This document shows, piece after piece, positions 16,991 to 25,965 of a stretch of DNA of 64,000 nt. Position 1 is the stretch's first letter, and each line of letters begins with the position of its first letter. Under the pieces are notes generated by a model. The model was not told where the DNA came from. It made no database searches and saw only the letters and a list, made by a program, of their open reading frames with translations. Origin of the DNA: Salinivibrio sharmensis (GTDB lineage Bacteria; Pseudomonadota; Gammaproteobacteria; Enterobacterales; Vibrionaceae). The stretch spans positions 165,111 to 229,110 of the forward strand of contig NZ_MUFC01000004.1 in the NCBI RefSeq assembly GCF_001995985.1. The letters are read 5' to 3'. A program made the translations under genes and the position numbers.

Positions 16991-18598
16991 TCAATTTTTA
17001 GTGATATACAGGTTGCGTGTATACCGAAGCTTGTTGGGGTTATCTGTGTTATACCCGCCCACTTTCGGGCTCTTAATCACGCTACGGGTATAGAAGTACA
17101 GTGGGATCGCTGGCATGTCGCGGGCGAAAATCCGCTCTGCTTCTTGATAGTAAGCTTTGCGTTTCTCGGGCTCTGCCACTGTTAATGCCTGATCAAGTGC
17201 CTTGTCATAATCTTTGTTGCCCCAACTGGTTTTATTCATGCCATCACTGCTGAAGTAGCTAAGGAAAGTGGACGCCTCGTTGTAATCACCTATCCAGCCG
17301 TCACGGGCGACATCAAAGTCTTTTTGCAAGACTTTTTGCAAGAAGGTTTTCCACTCTTGGTTAGCCAAGTTGACATTGACAGGAAGATGCCGCTTCCACA
17401 TAGACGTCACCGCTAACGCCAGCTTTTTGTGTGACTCCATGGTGTTATAAACCAGCTCAAACTCCAATGGGTTATCTTGGGTAAAGCCGGCTTCTGCTAG
17501 CAAAGCTTTGGCTTTTTGGTATCGCTCATCTTGGCTCATTTCCGCCCACTCGAGCTTAGGCGGCTCAAAGTGATTGATGGCTGGTGGCGTGGCGCTATAT
17601 GCCGGAAGCTGGCCTTGACCAAGAATGATGTCGGTAATGATATTTCTATCGATCGCATACGACAAAGCCTTACGCACTCGTACATCGTCAAAAGGCGGTT
17701 TCTCTGTATTAAACAAGTAATAATAGGTCGCCAAAGACGGCATAGTGATCAACTCATCAGGGCGTTGCTCTTTGATTTGATCATATTGTTCCAAAGGGAA
17801 ACTCGAGGTGATATCAATTTCACCGGTACGGTAACGGTTATATTCAGCGTTGACATCACTGGAGGCGACATACGAGGTTTTATTAATGACCGTTTCGTCG
17901 TTATTCCAGTAAAGTGGATTACGCGCCAAATCAATACGCTCATTAATGACCCAGTTGGTGAGGTTATAGGCGCCAGAGTTGACCATATTATCTGGGCGCG
18001 TCCAGCTGTCACCAAAGGCTTCTAACGCGTGCTGTGGTACCGGATAAGTGGACGAGTGAGTGAGCATATTAGGGAAGTAGGGCGTACGGCGCTCAAGGGT
18101 AAATTCCACCGTGTGATCGTCGATAGCTTTCACACCAAGCTGTTCGGCGGGTTTTTCGCCGTCGGTGATCGCTTTGGCATTTTTGATATTGGCCGTGCCT
18201 AGGTACCACGCATAAGGCGCGCCAGTGACCGGGTCAACCACACGCTTTAGTGTATAAACCACATCGTCGGCGGTAATGGGCTCACCGTCAGACCATTTGG
18301 CTTCGCGCAGATGGAACGTATACGTTAGCCCGTCTTCGCTTACTTCCCATTCTTTCGCCAAGCCAGGCACCACGTCGCCATTTGGGTTACGCACCATCAG
18401 TCCGTCAAACAAATCGGAGATGATTTTATTGCTGGCAGTGTCACTGGATTTGGTGGGATCTAACGTGGGCACTTCTCCCGCTACGCCCCAGATAAGTGTC
18501 TGGTTCTCAGCGAGGGTAACGTCATCAGGAACTTGCGCGGCAAATGCCGAGCCGCCTAACGCGAGTGCTAACGCACCGGCTAATAGCGTTGTTTTCAT
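16991..18598 (-). CDS. oppA: Periplasmic oligopeptide-binding protein (OppA type)
   Basis: 535 residues of solute-binding protein family 5. Signal peptide MKTTLLAGALALALGGSAFA with an AxA-type cleavage site. The mature protein has the family opening NQTLIWGVAGEVPTLDP, SDLFDGLMVRN, the WSDGEPITADDVVYTLKR block and the peptide-groove region near YYLFNTEKPPFDDVRVRKAL. The frame runs 14 codons further, but the ATG at 18598 has AAGGAAGGA upstream and begins the signal peptide. No oppBCDF genes are adjacent; the gene has its own terminator, so permease and ATPases must be elsewhere. The exact peptide (oligopeptide or murein peptide) is not decidable. Confidence 0.9.
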   Translation of the reverse strand: MKTTLLAGALALALGGSAFAAQVPDDVTLAENQTLIWGVAGEVPTLDPTKSSDTASNKIISDLFDGLMVRNPNGDVVPGLAKEWEVSEDGLTYTFHLREAKWSDGEPITADDVVYTLKRVVDPVTGAPYAWYLGTANIKNAKAITDGEKPAEQLGVKAIDDHTVEFTLERRTPYFPNMLTHSSTYPVPQHALEAFGDSWTRPDNMVNSGAYNLTNWVINERIDLARNPLYWNNDETVINKTSYVASSDVNAEYNRYRTGEIDITSSFPLEQYDQIKEQRPDELITMPSLATYYYLFNTEKPPFDDVRVRKALSYAIDRNIITDIILGQGQLPAYSATPPAINHFEPPKLEWAEMSQDERYQKAKALLAEAGFTQDNPLEFELVYNTMESHKKLALAVTSMWKRHLPVNVNLANQEWKTFLQKVLQKDFDVARDGWIGDYNEASTFLSYFSSDGMNKTSWGNKDYDKALDQALTVAEPEKRKAYYQEAERIFARDMPAIPLYFYTRSVIKSPKVGGYNTDNPNKLRYTRNLYITKN

Positions 18599-18919
18599 AA
18601 TCCTTCCTTGGTTGAGTGTTTTGTTAATAAGTCTTAACAATCAATAGATTAACGCCGATGCCTAGGCAGGCCAATACATAATGAAAGAAATGTGACATCA
18701 CTGGATAAGCTTACCGTAATTCTGACTGTCTGTTTCAGAAGGAAACATCATAAAACGCTTAAAACGAGGTGCAACCTGTTGCTCTTGCGATGAATAATGG
18801 GCCAAGTATCGAGGTTTTGGGCCTCAATGCCCGATTACTTGCTATGGCTAAAAGATTATGCGAGCCTCAAAGGCGCAACCAAGCAAGGAAATGCTTTATC
18901 GCGTGACAAGGAGAGTTAA
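18599..18919. other. Divergent promoter region between oppA and a GST gene
   Basis: About 320 bases with no supported gene. It should hold the promoters of both flanking genes. I see no recognised operator or hairpin. Confidence 0.4.
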
Positions 18920-19540
18920 ATGAAGATTTATGGGCATCCGCTATCGATTAATGTTCAGAAAGTGATGTGGCTAATCGATGAGCTAGATTTAAATATCGCG
19001 CTAGAAGAAGTCGATATTCACCACAATCGGCACGATGCGCAAGCGGTCGCACAGCGGTGTCCGATGCGCCAAGTGCCCGTGCTCGAAGATGGCCCCAACA
19101 GTGTTTGGGAGTCGCATACCATATTGCGCTATCTCGTGGCATGTTACGGGAACAAAATGTGGTACCCCGATTGTGCGTTTCAACGCTCGTGTTATGAGCG
19201 CTGGATGGATTGGTGCCTGTCTTCGTTTCAGCCAGTGATTAAGGCTGCGTTATTTACGCCTTCAGCAGATGGCTCGGAGGCACGCCAATCACAGCAGCGA
19301 GCGTGGGAACAATGCCGCTATGAGCTGGATAGAATCAATGATGCGTTAGACGACCAGCGTTACCTTACCTGCGATCGGATGACACTGGCAGACATCGCAG
19401 TAGGTAGCTTAATTCACCACCTGAGTCAGAAAAGTGATTGGGGACTGCCGCCCAATGTCGAGCGTTGGTATCAGCAACTGGCAGAGCGCCCCGGTTACCA
19501 GCGCTGGGTGATGCAGGCAGCGTCAACACTGCCCGCATGA
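18920..19540 (+). CDS. Glutathione S-transferase family protein
   Basis: 206 residues. GST-N thioredoxin-like domain (1-80): MKIYGHPLSINVQKVMWLIDEL, the cis-proline MRQVPVLEDG and the glutathione-binding WESHTILRYL. The GST-C helical domain (about 88-200) contains LADIAVGSL, the N-capping box. No catalytic cysteine precedes helix 1; a serine (HPLSIN) occupies that place, as in theta-like GSTs. AAGGAGAG lies before the ATG. A second unrelated GST faces it on the other strand. Confidence 0.88.
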   Translation: MKIYGHPLSINVQKVMWLIDELDLNIALEEVDIHHNRHDAQAVAQRCPMRQVPVLEDGPNSVWESHTILRYLVACYGNKMWYPDCAFQRSCYERWMDWCLSSFQPVIKAALFTPSADGSEARQSQQRAWEQCRYELDRINDALDDQRYLTCDRMTLADIAVGSLIHHLSQKSDWGLPPNVERWYQQLAERPGYQRWVMQAASTLPA

Positions 19541-19574
19541 TTTAACGACTGAGCTCGGCAAGCGTTTTAGCAAG

Positions 19575-20237
19575 TTACAGCGCTTTGAGTGGGCCGACGA
19601 CACATAAGGCGTTTTGGTAACCCGGTTGTTGCTCAACGTGTTCCAGATACCGAAGAATATTAGCGTGCTTTTGAGCATCCAATTGCTTGCGCGCCGCTAA
19701 TAGCGGAAAGCTCATTTGAATGTCTGCTGCTGTTAGCGAATCCCCACACAGCCATGTATGTTTAGCGAGATGTGAATCAATCATCGCAAAATGGTCGCGA
19801 AGCTGAGGGGCCAAGAACTGCTCTGTCACCCCCTTCATCAGTTTTCTGGCGATAGGGCGAATAAAGAATGGCATCGGCGATTCAGGGATCTTACTAAAAA
19901 TCAGAGACATCACCAGCGGCGGCATCAGTGACCCTTCCGCATAATGCATCCAATAGCGATACAGGCCTTTTTCTTGGTCAGTGCTAGGGGTTAGCGTGCC
20001 ATCGCCGTATTTGTCGATTAGGTATTCAATGATCGCCCCTGACTCAGCGATGACAACATCGCCGTCTTCGATAACAGGCGCTTTTCCCAAACTGTGTATT
20101 TGCTTTAACTCGCGGGGCGCAAGCTTGGTTTTTGGGTCACGTTGGTGACGCACCAGCTGGTACGGAATCGCAAGCGACTCGAGTAACCAGACAATACGCT
20201 GCGACCGCGACTGCTCTAGATGATGTAAGGTAATCAT
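19575..20237 (-). CDS. Glutathione S-transferase family protein (second, divergent type)
   Basis: 220 residues. N-domain: MITLHHLEQSRSQRIVWLLE, LGKAPVIEDGDVVIAESGAIIEYLIDKYG with the ES glutathione motif. C-domain with LTAADIQMSFPLL, the conserved Asp box. SQSQ-like SRSQ after the first strand resembles bacterial GSTs that act in stress or xenobiotic conjugation. It converges with the other GST 34 bases away, but the two share little sequence, so this is not a recent duplication. Ribosome-binding site weak. Confidence 0.88.
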   Translation of the reverse strand: MITLHHLEQSRSQRIVWLLESLAIPYQLVRHQRDPKTKLAPRELKQIHSLGKAPVIEDGDVVIAESGAIIEYLIDKYGDGTLTPSTDQEKGLYRYWMHYAEGSLMPPLVMSLIFSKIPESPMPFFIRPIARKLMKGVTEQFLAPQLRDHFAMIDSHLAKHTWLCGDSLTAADIQMSFPLLAARKQLDAQKHANILRYLEHVEQQPGYQNALCVVGPLKAL

Positions 20238-20326
20238 AATGGACCGTTTTTTGACTGTAATTTAAAAATTAGGCTCGGGGTTAACGTACGAATAGAGCGC
20301 TAATTCGATCAACAGCTGTCATGAGA

Positions 20327-20905
20327 TCATTGATTTACAGAAGGCAGCACCTGCCCCTCAATACGAAGTTCAGGGCTGACCGATTGGATCTTGGTGCCAC
20401 GGATATACAGGTTACCACCCACATAGATGTCTTCAGGGATGCTCTCGATGGGAGAGTTAGTCAGGTACAAGTTTCCCTCGACGAATAAACGGCGCGGCAA
20501 TTGGGTGAGCGGTGTGTTGACGAGGCTCAAATCACCCCGCACGACCAAGTTTGGTGGCAGGCGGGTAATCGCCGTATTGGTGAGGTTGATATAGCCGCCG
20601 ACTTTCATTATCGGTAGTTGTCGAATCGCGGTATTGGCGGCATTAAAGTAGCCACCAACATCGAGACCACGAGGGAGTCGGACAATATCACTGGCTTCGA
20701 TATCTAAGTAGCCTTTGGTTTTAAAGCCGGCAGGTAGTGCTGTAATTGGAGCGAATCGAAGTTTTACATTGCCGTAATTGTCGATGTAACCGTGAAAGCG
20801 AAGATCTTGAACAAACTGACTGGCCGGCTCATTCATGGCGAGTGCGGGGTAAGCCACTATCATTGTAATTGGGAGTAGGCAAAGCCCGACAAAGAATGCT
20901 TTCAT
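20327..20905 (-). CDS. Secreted leucine-rich 20-residue-repeat protein, function unknown
   Basis: 192 residues with a signal peptide (MKAFFVGLCLLPITMIVAYP, cleavage after ALA). From about residue 52 to the end it is seven tandem repeats of 20 residues (one is 19), consensus I-x-x-L-P-x-x-L-x-V-x-G-x-L-x-L-x-x-T-x; examples begin ITRLPPNL, LTQLPRRL, IESIPEDI. Such repeats fold into a right-handed or LRR-like beta solenoid. No enzyme motif is seen; a binding role is inference. The start at 20905 is chosen because GAGG precedes it and it begins the signal peptide; the frame opens 19 codons earlier. Divergent from the photolyase gene. Confidence 0.75.
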   Translation of the reverse strand: MKAFFVGLCLLPITMIVAYPALAMNEPASQFVQDLRFHGYIDNYGNVKLRFAPITALPAGFKTKGYLDIEASDIVRLPRGLDVGGYFNAANTAIRQLPIMKVGGYINLTNTAITRLPPNLVVRGDLSLVNTPLTQLPRRLFVEGNLYLTNSPIESIPEDIYVGGNLYIRGTKIQSVSPELRIEGQVLPSVNQ

Positions 20906-21048
20906 CGCCTCGCAGCCGCATGGGTTATCAATACTGGCTTTAATGTAGAGGGTTTTAGCCAATATTCAAGTACCCGCTGTGGTTAATCATCTAAAATGTG
21001 GTTTGCTGCGTAACGCTTAGGGTTTATTTGACAATTATCGAGGTGCCA

Positions 21049-22605
21049 GTGACCAACAGCCAGTATTCAACATTGCGTCTTGTGTTGGGAGATCAGCTTA
21101 ACGCCAGCCACTCATGGTACAAACAGACCGATGAAAAGGTGCTGTATCTTGTTGCCGAGCTTAAGCAAGAAGCGAGCTATGTTAAACATCATATTCAAAA
21201 GGTCAGTGCATTTTTTGCTGCCATGGAAGCGTTTTCCCACGCTCTGAGTCAAGCAGGTCATCACGTTTGCTACCTAACCTTGGATGACACCCAACACTAC
21301 GATGACTTACCGGCGTTAGTGATTGATCTGTGCGAGCGCTATCAGATCAAAGCTTTTGAATATCAACGGCCGGATGAATACCGACTCTGTGAGCAACTCG
21401 CTGGTATGTCTCTCCCTCAACATGTGGCGAAAAAATGTGTGGATACTGAACATTTTCTGCTGCCATATGATCAAATATCTAAACAGTTCACTGCCAATAA
21501 ACATCGTAAAATGGAGTACTTTTACCGCGATATGCGTCGGCAGTTCGACATTTTGATGGAGGGTGATTCGCCTGAGGGCGGGCGCTGGAATTATGATCAA
21601 GACAATCGTAATAAACTCAAAAAAAGTGATATAGCGGCTATCCCAACCCCCTTAGTATTTAGCAATGATGTACGCGATATTTTGGCTCGTATTGAACGAC
21701 ATCACGTGGCCACGATCGGAGAGCCAGCGCCAGACTTGCTCTGGCCTGTGACCCGTTCACAGGCTAAATCTTTGTTGGAGCACTTCTGTCGTCACTGTCT
21801 GCCCCTGTTTGGTCAATTCCAAGACGCTATGACAGGGCGAAGCGAGCACCAGTGGAGCCTCTATCACAGCCGTCTATCCTTTGCGTTAAATGCCAAGCTA
21901 TTGCACCCGATGCAGGTAATCGAAACCGCCATCGCCCACTTTCGCGCCACCGATGACGTTAACTTGGCGCAAATTGAAGGGTTTGTGCGGCAAATTTTAG
22001 GCTGGCGAGAGTATATACGCGGGGTATATTGGACCAATATGCCTGCGTACGCCAATAAAAACGCATTATCCGCGCAGCGACCCTTACCCCGTTTTTTTTG
22101 GACGGGCGATACCCAAATGCGGTGTGTTTCACAGGCCATCTTACAATCCTTACAAACCGCGTACGCGCATCATATTCAACGATTAATGGTAACAGGCAAC
22201 TTTTGCCTATTAGCGGGTATCGCGCCGGATGAGGTAGATGATTGGTATTTGTCGATTTACATCGATGCGATTGAGTGGGTTGAGATGCCAAACACCCGAG
22301 GGATGACACAGTTTGCCGATAATGGACTCGTCGCAACCAAGCCTTATGCGGCTAGTGGTGCCTATATCAATCGCATGAGCGACTATTGCAGTGACTGTCA
22401 CTATTCCGTGAAAGAGAAAGTGGGAGAGCAAGCTTGCCCGCTCAACGCGCTTTATTGGCACTTTATGCACCGGCATCGCGAGCGATTTGCGCATAATCCG
22501 CGGATGGCCATGCCTTATAGAAATTGGGACAAAATGGAGCAGGCCCAGCGCGATGGTATCTTACGTCATGCAGACGCGTTGCTCGATAATTTAGATGCTT
22601 TGTAG
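21049..22605 (+). CDS. Iron-sulfur bacterial cryptochrome/photolyase (FeS-BCP, PhrB/CryPro type)
   Basis: 518 residues of the deoxyribodipyrimidine photolyase-related family. These FAD enzymes carry a lumazine-type antenna and a [4Fe-4S] cluster and repair (6-4) photoproducts under light. Seen: N-terminal LRLVLGDQLNASHSW, PEGGRWNYDQDNR, the FAD-region GWREYIRGVYW and CSDCHYSVKEKVG. Cys359, 447, 450 and 463 reproduce the spacing (88, 3, 13) of the four cluster cysteines I recall for Agrobacterium PhrB (350, 438, 441, 454). GTG at 21049 is taken as start because GAGG lies five bases before it; an ATG at 20998 has none. Confidence 0.92.
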   Translation: MTNSQYSTLRLVLGDQLNASHSWYKQTDEKVLYLVAELKQEASYVKHHIQKVSAFFAAMEAFSHALSQAGHHVCYLTLDDTQHYDDLPALVIDLCERYQIKAFEYQRPDEYRLCEQLAGMSLPQHVAKKCVDTEHFLLPYDQISKQFTANKHRKMEYFYRDMRRQFDILMEGDSPEGGRWNYDQDNRNKLKKSDIAAIPTPLVFSNDVRDILARIERHHVATIGEPAPDLLWPVTRSQAKSLLEHFCRHCLPLFGQFQDAMTGRSEHQWSLYHSRLSFALNAKLLHPMQVIETAIAHFRATDDVNLAQIEGFVRQILGWREYIRGVYWTNMPAYANKNALSAQRPLPRFFWTGDTQMRCVSQAILQSLQTAYAHHIQRLMVTGNFCLLAGIAPDEVDDWYLSIYIDAIEWVEMPNTRGMTQFADNGLVATKPYAASGAYINRMSDYCSDCHYSVKEKVGEQACPLNALYWHFMHRHRERFAHNPRMAMPYRNWDKMEQAQRDGILRHADALLDNLDAL

Positions 22606-22652
22606 TCTGGTTATTCGGCGCGCTCACGTGCGATGAACGCGCCGACGCATGA

Positions 22653-23291
22653 TTACTGGGTATTAGGCACGACTTGGATCTCGACGCGACGATTCAAGGC
22701 GCGGTTAGAGGCACTGTTGTTCGCGACCAGGGGACGGGTTTCGCCAAAGCCTGATGTATACAGGCGCGCGCTATCAATCGATTGACTTGCGAGGTAACGT
22801 TTGACACTCATTGCTCGGCGCTCTGACAAGCGTTGGTTGTATGAGGCGGCGCCGGTGTTATCCGTGTGCCCTTCAATGCTTAAAAAGGTTTTATCGTATT
22901 TACGCATCACGTTAGCGACGGCATTGAGGGTAGGATAAAAGTCGGCAGCAATGGCGTCTTGGTCAAGCCCAAAGGTGATGTTTGACGGCATAATCAGGCG
23001 AATATTATCCCCTTCACGAACCACCTGAATGCCAGAGCCGGCCAACTCCTCACGGAAAGCTTGCTCCTGTTTATCCATGTAGTTGCCGACTGCAGCGCCC
23101 CCAATGGCCCCAATCGCGGCGCCAATAAATGCGCGCTTATCTTTGTGGTTGGAGGTTGATTTACCCGCGATAGCTCCAGTAATGGCCCCAATGGCTGCGC
23201 CTTTTTGGGTATTAGACATCGATTCACACCCGGTGAGAGCCAAAGATGCCGTCAATACTGCCACAGCGGTGAGTTTGTATTTTTTTTCCAT
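22653..23291 (-). CDS. OmpA-family lipoprotein with glycine-zipper (YiaD-like)
   Basis: 212 residues. Lipoprotein signal with lipobox LTGC (Cys at about 22), then glycine-zipper repeats (GAAIGAITGAIAGKS, GAAIGAIGGAAVGNYMD) that insert in or pack on the membrane, then a C-terminal OmpA peptidoglycan-binding domain (about 105-210) with FLSIEGHTDNTG, NQRLSERRAMSVKRYL and NRALNRRVEI. It tethers the outer membrane to peptidoglycan. Single gene converging on the photolyase gene. Confidence 0.92.
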   Translation of the reverse strand: MEKKYKLTAVAVLTASLALTGCESMSNTQKGAAIGAITGAIAGKSTSNHKDKRAFIGAAIGAIGGAAVGNYMDKQEQAFREELAGSGIQVVREGDNIRLIMPSNITFGLDQDAIAADFYPTLNAVANVMRKYDKTFLSIEGHTDNTGAASYNQRLSERRAMSVKRYLASQSIDSARLYTSGFGETRPLVANNSASNRALNRRVEIQVVPNTQ

Positions 23292-23577
23292 TGTCTTCTC
23301 TCTGTTTACGCGTTAGCTACCATAACCTATCGCACGTTAGACAGTGTTCTTCAAGAAAGTGTCAAAAAAATGAATTGTTGCTGCCGTTTTAAACAATATC
23401 GTGCGCACCGATGACATAACTCTCAGTTTTGCCTTTTTATCTCTGCATCCTGCCAAGCGAATTGCGCTGGATCAAAATGTGACGAACAAACCACGTGTTA
23501 CAAAAAGGCATCAAATCAAAAGGGGAGCATCGTCTTTGTGCCACCCCCTATTATCCCTACAAAAGGAGCCAACGATC

Positions 23578-24726
23578 ATGTCGAGCACTTTCTTTATCCC
23601 AGCCGTTAACCTAATGGGGGCCGGGTGCCTTGCAGAAGCCGCAGACGCGATTCAATCTCATGGATTCAAAAAAGCGCTGATCGTCACAGACAAGGTGCTA
23701 AATCAAATTGGCGTGGTAAAACAAATTGCGGGGCTGCTTGATAGCCGCCAGGTTGATTGCGTGGTCTATGATGGCACGCAGCCGAACCCGACCACCGAAA
23801 ACGTGGCGCAAGGACTGGCTCTGCTACAAGAGAATCAGTGTGATTGTGTGATTTCACTCGGCGGTGGTTCACCACACGATTGTGCAAAAGGGATCGCCTT
23901 AGTGGCAACTAATGGCGGGCAAATTGGTGATTATGAAGGAGTGGATCAGTCTGCCAAACCTCAGTTGCCGTTGATCGCAATCAACACCACAGCGGGAACG
24001 GCATCGGAAATGACGCGTTTTTGCATTATCACTGATGAGGCGCGCCACATTAAAATGGCGATCGTGGATAAACACACCACACCTATCATTTCGGTGAATG
24101 ATCCTGAGTTAATGTTGGCTAAGCCTGCCTCATTAACGGCGGCCACAGGTATGGATGCGCTCACTCACGCGATTGAAGCGTACGTGTCTACTGCAGCGAC
24201 ACCGATTACCGATGCAGTGGCGTTAAAAGCGATGACGTTAATCCAAGATAATCTTCGCACCGCCGTGGCTGATGGCCAAAACATTGAAGCGCGCGAACAA
24301 ATGGCGTATGCCCAGTTCATGGCGGGCATGGCGTTTAACAATGCGTCCTTAGGCTATGTCCACGCCATGGCTCACCAACTCGGCGGCTTTTATGACTTGC
24401 CGCATGGCGTATGCAATGCCGTATTGCTACCTCATGTTCAGCGCTTTAACGCGCAGGTTTGCGCTGAGCGCTTACGTGATGTCGCCACCGCGATGGGCGT
24501 AGATACTGAGAATATGACTGCCGATGAGGGCGCGAAAGCCGCCATCCAAGCGATTCAGTCGCTTTCAACGGATGTGGGGATTCCTGCTGGATTAAACGAA
24601 TTAGGCGCCAAGCAAGAAGATATTGATGTGCTAACCGAAAATGCGCTGAAAGATGCGTGTGGCTTCACTAACCCGAAACAAGCAACACACGACGAAATCG
24701 CCAAGATTTTCATGGAAGCCATGTAA
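23578..24726 (+). CDS. yiaY: Iron-containing alcohol dehydrogenase, YiaY-like
   Basis: 382 residues of the group III (iron-activated) NAD-dependent alcohol dehydrogenases. It is very close to E. coli YiaY over its length: [18 protein letters not shown] (nucleotide binding), [36 protein letters not shown] and the metal-binding [16 protein letters not shown]. The frame is open from 23401, but the ATG at 23578 has AAAGGAG nine bases upstream and starts the conserved STFFIPAVN. Physiological substrate not certain (primary alcohol or aldehyde in fermentation). It converges on ldhA with a shared terminator. Confidence 0.92.
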   Translation: MSSTFFIPAVNLMGAGCLAEAADAIQSHGFKKALIVTDKVLNQIGVVKQIAGLLDSRQVDCVVYDGTQPNPTTENVAQGLALLQENQCDCVISLGGGSPHDCAKGIALVATNGGQIGDYEGVDQSAKPQLPLIAINTTAGTASEMTRFCIITDEARHIKMAIVDKHTTPIISVNDPELMLAKPASLTAATGMDALTHAIEAYVSTAATPITDAVALKAMTLIQDNLRTAVADGQNIEAREQMAYAQFMAGMAFNNASLGYVHAMAHQLGGFYDLPHGVCNAVLLPHVQRFNAQVCAERLRDVATAMGVDTENMTADEGAKAAIQAIQSLSTDVGIPAGLNELGAKQEDIDVLTENALKDACGFTNPKQATHDEIAKIFMEAM

Positions 24727-24755
24727 CACAGCTCAAAGCGCACCGCTCCATCATC

Positions 24756-24787
24756 AAGCAGGCCTGAGTTATCAGGCCTGCTTTCTT
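24756..24787 (+). terminator. Terminator between yiaY and ldhA
   Basis: Perfect 12-bp arms AAGCAGGCCTGA/TCAGGCCTGCTT with a GTTA loop, then CTT. Best read as the yiaY terminator; the A-poor left flank makes minus-strand use less likely. Confidence 0.75.
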
Positions 24788-24802
24788 AGTGAGAGACCGA
24801 GG

Positions 24803-25816
24803 TTAATCGCTGCGGTCTTCCACTTCGGCGATTTGGTTTTGGCAAGTTTGTCCACTCAAAACGGTTTGAACGTTGGTTAACGTCGTCTCGGCGATATTGT
24901 GCAGTGCCTCTTTGGTCAAGAACGCTTGGTGGCCGGTAATTAGCACGTTGTGACAGGCAGAAAGGCGCCGGAATACATCATCGACAATGACATCATTTGA
25001 CTTATCTTGGAAAAACAATTCACGCTCATTATCGTAAACATCGAGCCCCAATGACCCGATTCGACCTTGTTTAAGCGCCTCTATCGCTGCAACCGAGTCG
25101 AGTAGCTCGCCCCGACTGGTATTAATCACCATCACCCCATCTTGCATCTGCGCAAAGGCGTCGGCGCTGAGCAAGTGATAATTATCTTGAGACATCGGGC
25201 AGTGCAGGGAAATAATATCGCTTTGGGCATACAGCGCTTCTTTCGAGACATACTCAGCACCAAGCGCAATGGCTTCGGGGTTTTCGTAGGGATCATGGCA
25301 AAGCAAGCGCATACCCAAACCCTTTAGAATGCGCATGGTAGCAATCCCAATTTTTCCTGTACCGATAATCCCGGCTGTTTTACCGTGAAAATTAAACCCA
25401 ACTAAACCCTCTAGCTCAAAGTTAGCATCACGGGTGCGTTGGTATGCTTTGTGAAAGCGGCGGTTGAGGCACATCATCATCCCAACCGTATGCTCAGCGA
25501 CCGACTCAGGCGAGTAAGCCGGGACACGGACCACGGTAATGCCTAGCGACTTGGCAGCATCTAAATCGACACGATCGTATCCCGCGCAACGTAATGCAAC
25601 TAAATAAACCCCTGAATCAGCGAGAACTTCTAAAACGGGCCGAGAAAGGTCGTCGTTCACGAAAGCACAAATCGCTTGTGCACCTTGCGCCATCTTGGCG
25701 GTTTTTTCAGTGAGTAAGAAATCATGGAATTCAAATGTATAATCAAACGCATCATTCACATGAGAGAAGGCGGCCTTGTCATAAGATTTGGCGCTAAATA
25801 CGGCAATGGTCGTCAT
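24803..25816 (-). CDS. ldhA: Fermentative D-lactate dehydrogenase (D-2-hydroxyacid dehydrogenase)
   Basis: 337 residues of the D-isomer-specific 2-hydroxyacid dehydrogenase family; LdhA reduces pyruvate to D-lactate with NADH in fermentation. Seen: ALRCAGYDRVDLDAA, PAYSPESVAEHTVGMMM, the Rossmann glycine motif GIIGTGKIG, SLHCPMSQDNYHLL, NTSRGELLD with the substrate arginine, the conserved acidic residue in LGLDVYDNE, and the proton-relay histidine in ITGHQAFLT. GGAGG lies seven bases before the ATG. Faces the alcohol dehydrogenase, giving a small fermentation locus. Confidence 0.93.
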   Translation of the reverse strand: MTTIAVFSAKSYDKAAFSHVNDAFDYTFEFHDFLLTEKTAKMAQGAQAICAFVNDDLSRPVLEVLADSGVYLVALRCAGYDRVDLDAAKSLGITVVRVPAYSPESVAEHTVGMMMCLNRRFHKAYQRTRDANFELEGLVGFNFHGKTAGIIGTGKIGIATMRILKGLGMRLLCHDPYENPEAIALGAEYVSKEALYAQSDIISLHCPMSQDNYHLLSADAFAQMQDGVMVINTSRGELLDSVAAIEALKQGRIGSLGLDVYDNERELFFQDKSNDVIVDDVFRRLSACHNVLITGHQAFLTKEALHNIAETTLTNVQTVLSGQTCQNQIAEVEDRSD

Positions 25817-25879
25817 TAACTAGCCTCCGAAGCTGTCGAGGAGGAAATGTGACGTGTATCAATAACGTGATTTCCATCA

Positions 25880-25914
25880 AAAATAAACCCCCAGATAGCA
25901 TGGAAATGGGGGTT
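25880..25914 (-). terminator. Terminator of the rhomboid operon (minus strand)
   Basis: Arms AACCCCCA/TGGGGGTT (8 bp) with a 13-base loop; on the minus strand the stem runs into TTTATTTTT. It lies about 50 bases after the rhomboid stop. Confidence 0.65.
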
Positions 25915-25965
25915 GAAGAGAAATGCATTGCGACTTGAACCGACGCGATGCGTATAGCGTGTCAT

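Noticed and set aside
22619-22650. GGCGCG...CGCGCC dyad between the photolyase and OmpA-like genes
   Set aside because: Large loop and no T run; could be chance in GC-rich sequence, so not called a terminator.
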